Part shown: piece by piece, positions 41,581-53,758 of the stretch
How positions within the stretch are numbered: position 1 is the first letter of the stretch
Layout: the number at the start of each line of letters is the position of its first letter
DNA from: Chaetoderma sp. LZ-2023a
Taxonomy: Eukaryota > Mollusca > Caudofoveata > Chaetodermatida > Chaetodermatidae
DNA length: 64,000 nt
NCBI GenBank assembly: GCA_034401795.1
Contig: CM067373.1
Coordinates: forward strand, 41,609,781-41,673,780
Reading direction: 5' to 3'
Notes under the pieces: model-generated
Told to the model about the DNA's origin: nothing
The model's input: only the letters and a program-made list of their open reading frames with translations
Database searches by the model: none
Translations under genes and position numbers: made by a program

Positions 41581-44566
41581 TGTGTAGCTCGCATGGGTTT
41601 GTTGGGTCGTTTCGGTATGATGTACCCACCCGGCGTCAGGTCTCAGGTTTCCGGATCCCGTGGGATGTCTGTGAAATACATAGACCGGCTCCTAAGGCAG
41701 GTGGAACTCAATCGTTCCAGTGGGGCCATGCGATTATTGCCGCTGAGATTGAACTGTGCAGTGTCATCCCAGCTAGTCACCGGTATGTCTTACCATGATA
41801 GTTTCAGTCTATGGAGAATAAATTATAATAAACGTATTTTAACTGGGCAAACAAGGTTAATCGTTTGACAGTAAGTAAGCATATAAAATAATACATAAAG
41901 TAGAGCTAGCTAATGTACTTTGCACGTGGGGTCGCTGGAGGTACCACACAGATTTGTAGATCCGCAGAGGTATCCCCGCAAGGGAGGCATCCGCACAACG
42001 AGGGCACTGATTAACTTAACATAAGCTATTATACCTTCATGATACAGATAAAAGATTACTGATGCTATGAGAGGGATGTGCCTCACGTGGGCCCTGGTCA
42101 CATATATGCTACTTATTTGTGCGAGAGGTAATAGCCTCGCACAGGCCTCTGTCACAGGATATCTTGCTTATGCGAGAGGCAAGTGCCTCGCGCGGGCCTC
42201 CATCACAGGAAAATGCCTTCGACGACGAAGCGGAGGAAAAGAGCTGGCAAAAAGGGCCACTCTTTTGTTCAACAAAATGCTAGGCAAAAAGACCATCCTA
42301 GTGAAATATAATTAACATGATGCATACTGGTTTATGTGAAGACGGAGCAAGTGATTCCCAAGGGATTCACAATTTCCCGTCTTATGTTATTCTAAAATAC
42401 TGCATTGATAGGTGCCACTTTATTTATGCGGGCCTTCTACTATTCCGAACCTACCATTTATGTGTTAGAAACAAGAATTAGTTTAGGTTGGAAGTGGCAG
42501 AGATTCCTACCTATCATTAGATATATATATATATATATGCTTTCCAATATATATCACTATCTCACGGGTGCAGACACCCCGCTTCCCGTAGGGCACTTTG
42601 GAAAGCATCTACCTCCATGGACAGCAAGCGTACATGTTACTTTGCAACACATCTGAAATGGTTGAGAATCCAGATGCCCTACTTCATAACCAGATGAAAC
42701 ATCACTGGACGATGGTTACATTTTACACAATCAAATTTAATGACTACCATATCGTTACGGTGGGGGTAGAGAGATGAATATCCACTGCGAGTGTCCTTCC
42801 CGCACGGGCGTGGCAGATTCCAAGATCTTGCCCAGACACCACAACGAGTTGGGTGGTGATGCGCATCTCGTCCGTCTCCAATCTTATGGATCTAACTATT
42901 GACCTGACGTTAGGTTTAAGTTCCAATATGCCCAATATGCACTGTGGGCCAGGAATAAAAGATCATCCTACAATACTAAATAATAACTATCTGTTTTCGC
43001 AGTGCTTCCGTTCTTTGGCAAAGTGTCTAACTAATAAGCATCTCGATACAGGGGAGGTGTATGTAAACCTCCAATGCTTTCCCAGAGTCAGATCAGTCCA
43101 ACATGCCGGTGGGATATCCAAACAATTAAGAAACCTTGCGGCTGAATGGATCGTGGAAATAGACAATAACTTGATAGATATGAGGTCCTATAGATAATTG
43201 ACCAATTTAACACAACCTTGCCGGAGTGTGGGGCTAGATTATCACAACAACTGGAAAAGAGGCGTACACTATATGTCTCCTAACGAAGAAATTGTCCCTG
43301 ACCACTTTAAACATATCCTATCAAGCTGAATAGTAAGGTTAGTCGGTAGATTGCCGGGCTCAAGTAATTAAAGCATGGTCAGTGACCTCAGTGAAAAATG
43401 GTTGATTTGTGGTGTGTATATTGTTGCTGCATAGCGTTTCCTAGTGTACTGCGGTCCAAAGTTTTCTACAAAATAAACAAAACGGGATGCCATATACGTA
43501 ACTAACCAATGCATTTGAAACAATATCACAATCTCACAGAATGATTAAATGAGGTAGTAAGTATATATAGGTTAGTAACCTAAATGGTGCGGTCAGCTAG
43601 GCACTTACAGTAAACAAGGATAATATAGACAGTTAATACAGAAATTATAACTTGCGGTCCTAAGACCGGTGCGGTACCTATTAGTCATCAGTACCTTTTA
43701 CGGCCGTAAATTATATGAAATGACATAACATCTATAGTTACTTGAATACCTAATAGACATTGACGGAACAGGCTACTACATGCTACTGAATTTGAGGCGC
43801 TACCATATTTATATCACGAGTCGACACGTTCTCTGAGGCTGGACGTGTTTCTGCATGTGATTCCCGCAGCTGGTTTCTGCAGGCTGGGCTCCACACGCAG
43901 GCTCCAGTGTAGATACAGTACGAACTCAGGACAGTGAAACAGAGCAGTGAAGTCATGTCAATTAGATAGTCTCTATAGCTAAACCATATTTATACGGTAC
44001 AATTTATACGGCGTAAAGAAAGTTTCCCATCTGCGACAGTGTAGTATAATTAAACATAACCCATTAACAGGTAGGGTTACTATAAAATATTTCTATGCAT
44101 GTACATAATGAAGCACACGATGCAGGGTACGTCACATAGCTCTTGTGGCGCACCGGGCAAAGTCTGCTACGCTGCGGTCAAACAGTATAAAGTTACATCA
44201 CACGACATGCAGTGTGTTGGTTGAATTCCACATTCGGGTGGTCGGCAGATCCGGTGAGTCATCCACCGAGAAACATCGCTGCTCTACATTATGTAGAAGT
44301 TACATAATGGGTCACCAGGGCCCTCCCGTAGAAAGTTCCTCTGATAGATGTTCGGGAACACACATGTCGTCAATGAAGCGTCTGGGCGCACGCATGCGCA
44401 CTACGTGTTCTGACGTTTTTACGATGAAATGCCTCTCGTATAGGCTTATACACGCTTATTGCTCTACCCAGGTGGGTGCGCTTATGGGAACGAATCCAGG
44501 ACGGGCGGCCCGTACCCAGCTTGGTTGGGATGTCCAGTACCTGCCTGGGCGATCCGCACCACCACC
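41581..44566 (-). repeat. 3' LTR (left copy)
   Basis: Aligns with 55167-58548 throughout. In about 170 bases compared near 41780-41950, six differences were counted. It lacks a segment of about 500 bases present in the other copy. The upper boundary is uncertain, because the end reads CCACCACCACC where the other LTR has CTACACA. No ORF is shared by the two LTRs. Confidence 0.75.
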
Positions 44567-45718
44567 ACCCTCACCCAGTTTGACACCCGTCACAAACTCT
44601 CACGCCTCGCGGATCGAACGCATGGATGCACGCTAGGCGGGAATTATAGACTTCCCAGGTAGGCACGTGGCCTCAGAGAAGTAGTGACGCATGAGATGCT
44701 TACTTCAGAGAAAGAGCACATAGAGGGGCTGCAGATGGGTGTGGGGTGGGGGGGGGGGGAGGCATACCTTTAGTTTTGAATTTTGACCTGGAATTATTCT
44801 TTCCGGTTCTTTTCTTTTTTTGATTTATTTCGTGGTGCGTGCTGACTTTTATTATTATTTTTGACTATATGATCACTAAAACAATAGCTCGCATGGGTGC
44901 TCTCTTGGTTGCGGATACTTATATCTCCGCAGAGAACAACCAAGCTCCAACGTACCATAATTACTATATATAATATAATATGACAATATGTTATATAATC
45001 ATATAATATACCCGTTTGTTATGAGTATATATATATTAACGTTTTAATTAAAAGTGCATCCCAGGTAAATAAAGGGATGCATGGTTTATACTGATTACAT
45101 ATATTATTGTGTGGCCCGTTATTGCGGGTCCACACAGAACAGCTCTCGCTGTTCTTATATATACCCCGCCATTCTGATGTGGGGGTTAAAAATAATAAGC
45201 AAAATAGGAAAAACAATAAGGTATAAAAATGCTAGTTTGTCAAGCAGCCTGAGCGTAGCTGACACTGCGTGATGGGATTTTGACATTATTTCGCTGTGGT
45301 GCGTTGTGTACTGTACGTCGCACACGACGTGCTTACAACGCAAGGATCATGAGCGACTATTTTTGTGTGAGACACAGTTGTACAAGAATATTGCGCAGCT
45401 GTGTAGAATGACCGTGGTCATCCTCAGGGACTGGGTTGCAATTGTTAAAACATATATAATAATAAGAAAAGTATATCAAAAATAAATAATAATGTGCAGT
45501 ATTCCTTGATTCACACACTACTGATAAATTCTGCTGCATCCGTGGCAGAAATGCCTGCAAGTATCTGCTGCGAAATTGTCTGTTTAAGTTGATGCTGCAG
45601 GAGATGTAGTCGTAGTATTAGAAATGTTCGCACTTGTGACTGGCATGGCGGGTAGTGGGGCTGGTCGTCATTACTGTCGTCGTTGATGCCGTTGGCGTCG
45701 TTGATGCTGTTGCTGTTC
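44567..45718. other. Interior of LTR element next to 3' LTR, no gene
   Basis: Contains a poly-G run (44748-44759) and a pyrimidine-rich stretch at 44796-44826 on +, thus purine-rich on the element's sense strand. Another purine-rich stretch (GGGTGAGGGTGGTGGTGG on minus) touches the LTR and is the better polypurine-tract candidate. AT-rich hairpin-like DNA lies at 44960-45030. Confidence 0.4.
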
Positions 45719-46738
45719 TTAATGTGGTTTATGACAGGACGTCGGAGAGATGCTGCTACTGCCACTGCCTGGGACGAAAGCTTCCGCAACTTGGTGGATT
45801 TCAGTAGACGGCTGTGCTGTCGTGCGTGGTATCGGAAGGATCTCTTGCGAATGCGCTATTCTCTTCCTTCCCGCATATGGGCATTCTGGCGTCATGGTCT
45901 TTCTGATGGCTGGGTCCGTGAAGCTGGCGTTCGTATGTGGGGTGATGATGCTGGGCGTGGTGACGATGGTAGGCGATTGTTCTGTGCGGTGAATCTCCTC
46001 GTCGAAAACGAGCTCACTAGGAGATGGTGAGCGTGAATAAGTTCATGTATCTACGTCTGGAGGCGACGTGATCACTACTGCTATTGATCTGCTGATCGCG
46101 GGTGTCAATGTTGCTGCGGGTGCGGTGGTTGATGCTGGTGTCTTGCAGGTAGCTGATGATGCGGTAACTGCATGTGCTGTTGGACTTGATACTGCAGGCG
46201 ATGTACGTATCTTTCCTGTCTTAGGAGCTGGAGTGGATGAGGTAGATGGTGGTGACCTGGTGGTCGCTACTGTGACGTAGTGTGAAAAGGTGTGTCGTGT
46301 TGATGCTATGGTTGCTGGGGTTACTGCGCGTTGACGTGTACTGTCTGGATATCTGCGGGTGGTGTGTTTTGTCCTGGCCATTTTCTCTGTCGGGAGTACT
46401 GCTACTGGCAGCCTGGCCTCAAAACGAGTGGCCAGTACTTCACCGTCCTCGCTTTCTTCTCTCGGAACTAATGTCACCACTAAAACATGGTGTTTATATC
46501 TCAGCTCGTGTGTCACTCCATAGCGGGTTGCGGTGTAGAGATACTGACAGTTTATGCAAAAATCACGCTGGAAAAGATGGTCTCTGTTAATGTGTAGGAT
46601 CAGGTCGGAATTATGGGTGAAGGTGCGGGTATACGGTTGTCCGTTGGGCTGAAGCGCGACACATGGAAACTTTTTTGTTGACACTGGCACCGATTCCTCC
46701 AATGTATCGGACAGAGCTAAGTCGTCGTGAACAGACAT
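45719..46738 (-). CDS. Accessory ORF of LTR element: C2H2 finger plus histone-H3-tail-like segment
   Basis: 231 residues from Met at 46738 to TGA at 46045-46043; the same frame then stays open for about 107 more codons to TAA at 45721-45719. Cys61-x2-Cys64-x12-His77-x5-His83 is a canonical C2H2 zinc finger. A decayed first finger (Cys26, Phe40, His49, His54) precedes it. Met120 (46381-46379) starts Met-Ala-Arg-Thr-Lys-His-Thr-Thr-Arg-Arg, close to the H3 N-terminus (Ala-Arg-Thr-Lys-Gln-Thr-Ala-Arg-Lys). The rest is Ser/Thr/Ala/Pro-rich and probably disordered. It lies between integrase and 3' LTR, where env or other extra genes sit. I know of no named family. A chromatin-targeting role is only an inference. 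Confidence 0.55.
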
Positions 46739-49261
46739 CTCATTCCCGCATGGTAATTGCGGTGCGGGTAACCTAACCTGTTCTAAATCCCTAAATCTTC
46801 TTTAACTTTCCAGGCCTAGTAATAATAGTAAAATGAGATAAATAAAATACTTAACAGCAGAATTTGGTTTTCGACAGGAAAGAAGCCCAATGCTCTATGT
46901 TCTTCCCTTGTGTCGAGATCTGACGGGAAGACGAAGTTCTAGTGCACGATTCTTCTTTTTTATATGATTTGGTGACGTCACATGTGGGCGGATGACCACA
47001 ACCGAACGTTTGAGGGTGATTCGGCCACGCCCCACATGGAAAGTTTCAATTTATGCATTCCAGGGGCCAGATACATTATTCTGTAATTATATATTACAGT
47101 ATAGAGGGAGTACTTTTAATTATAGGAAGAATGATCTATCAAATTCATCTTTAGTCTGCGGGAAAACGATTCTCTGATCAACGCAAAAACTTCGAACTAC
47201 TTATTCCCGTGGAAGATCACCTTTTAATTAGAGTGATGCGGTTTTACAGATTGGATGCTTATAAACTCGCCTGTCTTAATTTCAGGCTGGAGTGCCCGAT
47301 GGGGTGTGTGAGAGCGTGGTGACGTCAGCGGCGATTGTCCCCCCTCCCCCCCCCCCCCCCCCCCCCGACTCACCTCTCTCAACTCCTCCATCACGCTGTG
47401 GTAGGCGCGTATTTGGACGGCCGTTTTGTTTAAAGTCTTTGATCCAATTTACTGGAAATAAAAGTAGAAGTCACGTGTTTCTTTTTAAAACACGTGGTTG
47501 ATCAGAAACTTGGATATTGTTTACGTTAATGGCGGATCATTGATGCTGATAAATATTCGTCGATGTGTGAAAGATGGAAATATATGTTTTAACTCCTGTT
47601 CCTGTAGATAGGTAATTTCCGGCCAATGCTGATTTGTGGCTGGAATTGCAGGTAAGAGAATTTTTGAAATTCTCTGTAATTATACTGTCGAAGTTTTGAT
47701 GCCGCTTTATCGGCCCGTGTAGCAGTAATCTATATACACGGTACAATGATTGTGTTCTTAATCAATACGACGACAGTAAAAATGTATGTAATTTATTGTG
47801 CAGTTTAAATGATCTCATGTCTTGCGGGAGAATCAAGTTACTGACTCCGCCAAGCTGGTCGTGTTTCCCAAGCGGGTGGGCTGCCAAACATCCTCCATTA
47901 TAGGTAGGACTACCCTCATCCCTACCCTGACTTGCACATTTTGATAATTACACTACAGCTCGGAAATAATTCGTGCACACAGTTTACAATTTACAATACC
48001 GTCGTATGGAGATTGTGAATACAGTCAACCTGAGTGTCTGTGTTTCTGTCATGATGGTGAATTTGATTGATACACGTGGCTGCTTATCTGCGGATGAGTC
48101 ATGCGCTGTGGTGAAAATGTGACATTTTTATTGCAGCTGGGTGCAAGGGGGGGGGGGGTGGTGGTTGCTGCGGTGCGTTGTCAACTGTATCGGACATGTT
48201 GTATTTAGCTCTGTAATGGCCGAGCCCGTGCGCGGGACAGAGTTACATTAGAGCGTGGATGACCTGAAGGATGCTGCCGTAACTTTGATCAATCCATTAT
48301 CGAATTCAATGGTTCGGTAGTAAATTCCTACTTGTGACTAACGACATTGTGGGCATCTTGCTCTCTTAATAATATTGACTGTTATTACGTGTAGATGATA
48401 TGTAATATTGTTAGCTGTTTCTGTACGACTCGTCCGAGGGAGGGGGTGGGGTTGGATGTGGAGTTTCCCTCGTAGCGCGTACTGTAGATGGCCGCATTTA
48501 TTCCTCTTGTCTGCATAACCAGTCTCTCCGCACTGGACAAGCGGTGCTTGTGGGAGAATGTTGGCTGGTGTCGATAATGATCGTGTCTTGTTGTAGGGAG
48601 ATTCAGATTGCTGTATGACGCTGTAGTAATGCGAAGTGGGCGTATTCCAGGTTTCCATGCTGGTGAATGCCGAGTATGTTGTTATTGTGGGAAGTCGGGT
48701 TTGCAGGTGGTAATAATCATCCCGCATCTGTGCGGATGGAATGTTGTGGAAATTTATGTCTTTAACTTTTTCTGATTAAAAATGCTAGGTGATGCTATAC
48801 GATGTTGTCGTTGATGATGAGTCTTTTGTTTATCCTTAGCATAACTGAGGATGTATGTGACGTTCGCGCAATGATGAGTTGACGTATGCAGTCTTGTGGG
48901 CAAGTGTGTTCTGTATGCGACTGGCATTCTGTCTGCGGTGTAATGTCCTGACTGCTCAGGGGTGGTCCTTGGATATGGGAAAGTAGTTATCTCCCATTAC
49001 ACGATGGTTGGTATCCTGTCATAATTTTTAGATACCGGGAAAATTCGATCCGAGAGTCTACTGAACAGACTGCTTCCCTGCCCACCGCAGGGTTTTTGAG
49101 TGGTCTGTGCGGTGCGGGATGCCACCTCCTCTGTAGGAGTGTGAGATGGACTGGGTCGATAATGACTGAACTTGGTGTGTAGATGAGGGACGCGAGTTGG
49201 ATTTGTGGCGGTGGTGTGACTTTGGGTACTGGTGTTGCTTGGTTGGGGTGTGGTCTCGCGA
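46739..49261 (-). other. LTR element interior between integrase and accessory ORF
   Basis: No protein family recognised. Frames at 48338-48727 (129 residues) and 48997-49313 (-) are Pro/Thr-rich and may be unstructured accessory sequence or chance. Poly-C at 47341-47366 and poly-G at 48148-48158. A TTTTTAAAACACGTGGTTGA motif near 47480 is unremarkable. Confidence 0.35.
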
Positions 49262-50383
49262 TTACGGGGCATGGTCGGTACACCAAGTTGTACAGTTCTG
49301 CTGTTCTAGACATGCCAAGGCCTCATCTGGCCTCTTCACTTCCATGCCATTCACTATGTGTTCCACCCCACAGGAAGTGTGGCCTGGGTCTGCCTCAGCT
49401 TCCGCTTGTGGTAACTCGATAATGGGGGGCATAGCATGAAGTGGGTGGGAATGGGGGAGAGGTCCCTTAGACAAAACAAACGAGAAAGTCTTCAGATACG
49501 ACTTCCCAGATCGAGTAGACCCGTGCTGAGGAGGGAGAGGACGAGTACATATCTCGTCATCGTCCTCGGCATCAGCCACTTTTTCACCGGACTTCTGGCT
49601 TGGTAGAAGAAGGGTTGATCTGGCTCCGCGGTGCTCTGCACTGACATTGGGAATACTAGTTTCCGTAGATACTCCTGTCTGGGTACCTGTGCCATGGAGA
49701 ATGCCCAGCCCGAGCTCTGGTGCAGGGTCGTTACTAACATACGGTTTAAGCGGATCGAAGTGGATGACTGAGGTCAGGCCTTCCAAAGCACAGATATGAT
49801 AGGTCACATCCGACGTCTTACCTACTACCACATAGGGGCCTTTCCACTGGTAACTCAGTTCACTCAGCACGTTTGCAGATCGTCACGAATCGTGTACCAA
49901 ACCATTTTTCCTGCTTCATACAGGTCTCCATGCACCCTCCGGTCATGCCACATTTTTTGCCGCCAGTGTGCAGTGGATAGTGTTGCTCTCACTAACTCAT
50001 GAATCTGTTCTATCCACTGCCGCATGAGGTCGAGGTAGAGAGATGGTGAATTTTTCTCTCCTGGAATCCGAGGTATGGCCAGAACCAGGGGTAAGGCTAA
50101 TTCATGGCCTAAACTTAACCGAGCAGGAGTATAACCCGTGCTGGAATGTACTGAAGTGTGGTAAGCCATGAGAGTCATGGCTTACATGGGAGACACATGG
50201 GAGTCGTAGATCCCAATCTCGACAATCAAGGCGAGTTTCCTTCATCAACATTTCTGCTAGGGTGTGGTTGAAACGTTCCAGCATGCCGTCACCATGAGGG
50301 TGATAAGATGTTGTTCTTGTCTTGACGATGTGAAACAATTTGCAGAGCTCGGAGATCAGCATGGTATACATTTGGCAACCCAT
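49262..50383 (-). pseudogene. Ty3-type integrase, C-terminal part with GPY motif; core deleted
   Basis: Three frames follow each other. 50102-50383 has Lys-Thr-Arg-Thr-Thr-Ser-Tyr-His-Pro and Asp-Gly-Met-Leu-Glu-Arg-Phe-Asn (catalytic Glu). 49864-50178 has Tyr-His-Thr-Ser-Val-His-Ser-Ser-Thr-Gly-Tyr-Thr-Pro. 49262-49870 has Trp-Lys-Gly-Pro-Tyr-Val-Val and Phe-Asp-Pro-Leu-Lys-Pro-Tyr. The first two catalytic Asp residues and their surroundings are absent: the zinc-binding domain ends at about 50360 and runs straight into the region just before the Glu. There is no chromodomain. Confidence 0.75.
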
Positions 50384-51216
50384 GCCTTCACACTATCGCG
50401 AATCCCGATCCAGTGGAATCTCTGTTTTATCTGCATGAGTGTTCTTTCCATGGCTAGATGTCCCGCGTTATCATGCAGTTGAGCAAGTATTGTTTTACGA
50501 TAACATTCCGGGATTACCAGACGGTTGTTGATGTAAAGAACGTTGTTATTTATATGACATTCTTCAAACTGCTGGTAGTAGTATTTTGCCATGGCAGATA
50601 AAGGTGTAACAGTTTCCCAGGGAGGATGTACCCCATCCTGGATCCACGCGTATATATGTCGTGTTTGCGTGTCTGTTGTTTGGTCATGTGCAACTGTCTC
50701 CGGATTCCACTCTGTGCATCGCAATTCAAGGAACTCCGGGGATGGCTGTATTGCATGTGTCACGGTTGCAGCCTTTTTGTGTTCATCCTCTAGTCCAATT
50801 CTGCTCAAGGCATTGGCATTTCCATGTAATTTGCTAGGACGGTGAACAAAGTTAAAGTTATAGGCCTGCATGGATTCCTGCCATCTCGCTACCTGGCCCT
50901 CCAGGTTCTTGAGGCGCCTGAGACATTTTAGTGAGGCATGGTCTATACGGAGTGTGAATGGGTGGCCGTACAGAAAGTGTTCGTAAAACTTGATGAAATG
51001 TACTGCCACAAGTAGTTCTCGCTTCTCGGTCATGTACCTTCTTTCTGTTTTGTTGAGCATACGCAAACCATAACCCAGTACCTGCTCCGTTCCATACTCT
51101 GTGAACTGAGATAGAACCGTGCCAATAGCATAAGCTGACACGTCAGTGTCCAAGATGAAATCGAGATTAGGGTTAGAATGAGCAAGAATCGGGGCAGTCA
51201 TTAAGAGTTCCTTCAA
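50356..51216 (-). pseudogene. Ty3-type RNase H and integrase zinc-binding domain
   Basis: A long clean frame (286 residues). It shows Ile-Leu-Asp-Thr-Asp-Val-Ser (RNase H catalytic Asp), Tyr-Met-Thr-Glu-Lys-Arg-Glu-Leu, Leu-Arg-Ile-Asp-His-Ala-Ser-Leu (a further RNase H Asp), Asn-Ala-Leu-Ser-Arg at the end of RNase H, then His-x4-His...Cys-x2-Cys, the HHCC zinc finger of integrase. It ends in TGA just after Cys-Ile-Pro-Cys because of the core deletion. Confidence 0.85.
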
Positions 51217-51258
51217 TGCCCTGAAGGAACCTTCACACTCACTCGTCTACTCGAATGG

Positions 51259-52518
51259 TCAATCTTTTTTGGTGATCTTGAAAAGAGGAGATGCAATCTC
51301 ACTGTAATGATGGATGTATCTGCGATAGTACTGGCAGAGACCGAGAAAACTCTGAGTTTCAGTGACTGAAGAGGGCGTTTGCCACTCTGCTACTGCCTTA
51401 GTTCTTGACAGCTGAGTAGCCACTCCATCACCGGATATGATGTGTCTCAAGAACTCGACACTGTCTGAAGAGATGACATTTCTTGGGCTTGTGCTTTAAG
51501 TTGGCCGTGTGGAATCATGAAAGCACGCTGTCCAAATTTGTTAATGTTTGCTCAAATGAAGACCCAAAGACGATTACGTCGTCAATGTAACACAGGCAGA
51601 TCTCCCATTGCAGGGTGGTTAATACCTGCTCAATGAGACATTTGAATGTTCCGGGAGCATTGCACAAGCCATAGGGCATCTTGCGGAATTGGAAAAGACC
51701 ATCCCAACATACGAATGCAGTCTTTTCCATGTCAGCTTCATCCATGGCTACTTGCCAGTATCCACTAGCTAAATCACGGGTACAAAACCACTTGGCTCCG
51801 GACAAGGAATCCAAGGCCTGACCTATTCGTGGTAACGGATATGCGTCCTTGCCGCTGAGATCATTAAGGTGGCAGTAGTCTATACAAAAACGCAAGTCCC
51901 TATCCCTTTTGCCCATGGGGATGCTGATAGTTCAATAATACCAGTCCGCAACATGTCGTTCACTTGTTGGTGCACTTCTGCTTCTTTATGGATGGGAAGA
52001 CGTCGTACCGGTTGTCGCACTGGCCGATTGCTTCCTGTATCGATGGAGTGTCGCACTAGCTGAGTTTCTCCGAGATCCATGTCTCCGACCGAGAAACTAT
52101 CATGATACTTATAAGGTAATGTCCGTATATGCTCTTTTGGGGATTGCATCAATCCAACTGTGGCACGCAGATATAAATCATGTAGATGCTCCGGTAGGTC
52201 ATCGATTGTCATTGTCGGTGTTGTGGTGGGTTCGGGTGTTTCTGGTGAAATAACGTCCACCAAGTGGCCACAATGGACTCCTGATTCAAGAGTAATTGGG
52301 TCCGCTGTGCCATTGAACACTCTTAAGGGTATGTGTTCGTTGTTGGTGGTGTCCACGATCATGCGGGGACTTGCACATTGTGAAGTTATCATGTAATAAG
52401 GATCGGGTTTCAGCATGGTGGTGTGAGTGTTGCTTCCTAACTGTAGTGTGGTGGCCCATAAGATTCGTTCTTCTCCCGGCTCAACTGTGGGACTAGTTGG
52501 CAATATGAGTGCACACAT
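51259..52518 (-). pseudogene. Ty3-type reverse transcriptase, frameshifted
   Basis: 51880-52518 ends with the RT entry (Arg-Pro-Val-Arg-Arg-Leu-Pro, Met-Leu-Arg-Thr-Gly-Ile-Ile-Glu-Leu-Ser, Ser-Pro-Trp-Ala). 51515-51916 holds Leu-Arg-Phe-Cys-Ile-Asp-Tyr, Thr-Arg-Asp-Leu-Ala-Ser-Gly-Tyr-Trp-Gln (first Asp), Met-Pro-Tyr-Gly-Leu-Cys-Asn-Ala-Pro, and the Tyr-Ile-Asp-Asp box at 51578-51589. 51259-51450 has Ser-Phe-Leu-Gly-Leu-x2-Tyr-Tyr-Arg-Arg-Tyr-Ile. All catalytic residues are present; only frame shifts near 51905 and 51480 and a stop near 51250 break it. Confidence 0.85.
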
Positions 52519-52857
52519 CTCATATAATGATGATTCCGGTTCAAAGGGTATCCGTCGGCCGTGTATGTCAAGTTTTTGTTGTCAGCAGTGTATAATGGCT
52601 TTGCTGGCACTGAGGAAATCAGAGCCAAGCAGGGCATCGTTTTGGATAGAGCCGATGACAACTCGCTGAATGAATTGCATCTCCTCTATCTGTATTACGA
52701 GGTTAACTATGCCAGCCATGGGTACATAGGCTCCCGTAGCTGTTTGCAAGAATATGTTTGTAGGCCTGAGGGGTGGATTCTTATGAGGTGGGATGCTCTG
52801 TTGAAAACGGTGATGGAAGCTCCAGTGTCAACAGTGACACTGGTGGAAACACGCTAA
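52437..52857 (-). pseudogene. Retroviral-type aspartic protease region
   Basis: On the minus strand Val-Thr-Val-Asp-Thr-Gly-Ala-Ser gives the active-site triad (52815-52829). An in-frame TAG follows about 43 codons later. Near the end, Asn-Asp-Ala-Leu-Leu-Gly-Ser-Asp-Phe-Leu reads like the Ile-Leu-Gly-x-Asp/Asn-Phe-Leu flap-side motif. Together they place the protease between gag and RT. Confidence 0.7.
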
Positions 52858-53758
52858 ACAGACAGGCACTCTTGTAGATAACTTTTCTGTGTACCTGCAG
52901 AAGAGTTTCCAATGATGCCATCTGGGAAAGGTGTGTTGGAGCGCATCATTCTGTACATAGTCGGCTTGTTACCAAATAGCTTCCTGTAGTGCAGGTGGTG
53001 GTTGAGTGAGGAAAGGGCCAGCCCATCGTCGCTGCTGCAGTGAGTGCTTTGGTGACGACGGAGCTGGTTGTACCAATGGTGTTGGAGATGTTGCTGATTC
53101 TGTGTATGCGGTGTTGGTGTATACTGCAGTGTGGATAGGAATCTCCTGTTTTCGGATAAGGCCTAGCTGGGTTAAGCACTATTTACACCGCATCATGGGA
53201 TGTTTGTGTGATGCACAGAAGAAACAACGTCATTGTGGTGCGTTTGTCTTGCACGTGCGATGTTTCCTCTTGCATACCCAAGACATAGATCAGATGCTGT
53301 TTTCTGAATCACTGCTGATAGTGTGTGTAGGCGATGTAGCAATAAGGGGTTGTGAATTGCAAACCACCAAAGGACACCGGGTGTCAGGTGCTTTGGTGGC
53401 AGGTCGTGGTGATTGCAAAAACGTTGTTTCAGCAGAAGTGCTAGAACTTACTGCCGTTTTACATAGGAAAGAAGGTTATGTACGTGCGGGGATAGCAGGG
53501 TCACTTTTCCGGATAGAATGGCATGGCAGTGCTGCAGATGGGGAGGCATCGTAGGCACCAACATATGTGAAGCCATGGATGCGTATGTATGTGGAATTGT
53601 AGACGATTATGGAATAGTGTTGGCCATCGGACGTTGTTGTAAGGAGGCCGCAGTTGAGCCAGGTTGCGAAGGCAGGTACCGAGATGGCTCTTCAATCAGT
53701 GCCCTTAGGAGTTTAACTGTGGGGTTCAGCGGTCAGCGGTTGGAGTTGTGGATGGAAG
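52858..53758 (-). other. Gag-protease linker region
   Basis: Mixed short frames, none recognised. The 182-residue + frame at 53006-53554 is antisense to the element. Its lack of family features makes it a shadow. Confidence 0.4.

Noticed and set aside
42853..43197. 114-residue plus frame inside the left LTR
   Set aside because: The matching place in the right LTR lacks this frame, so it is not conserved.
46340..46381. A real histone H3 gene
   Set aside because: Only the first residues resemble H3. There is no histone fold after it and the frame starts far upstream with a zinc finger.
45683..46590. Plus-strand frames of 60-115 residues
   Set aside because: Antisense shadows of the accessory ORF of the LTR element.
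53006..53554. 182-residue plus-strand ORF
   Set aside because: Lies antisense to the gag-protease linker of the LTR element; cysteine-rich but without a recognisable pattern or start context.
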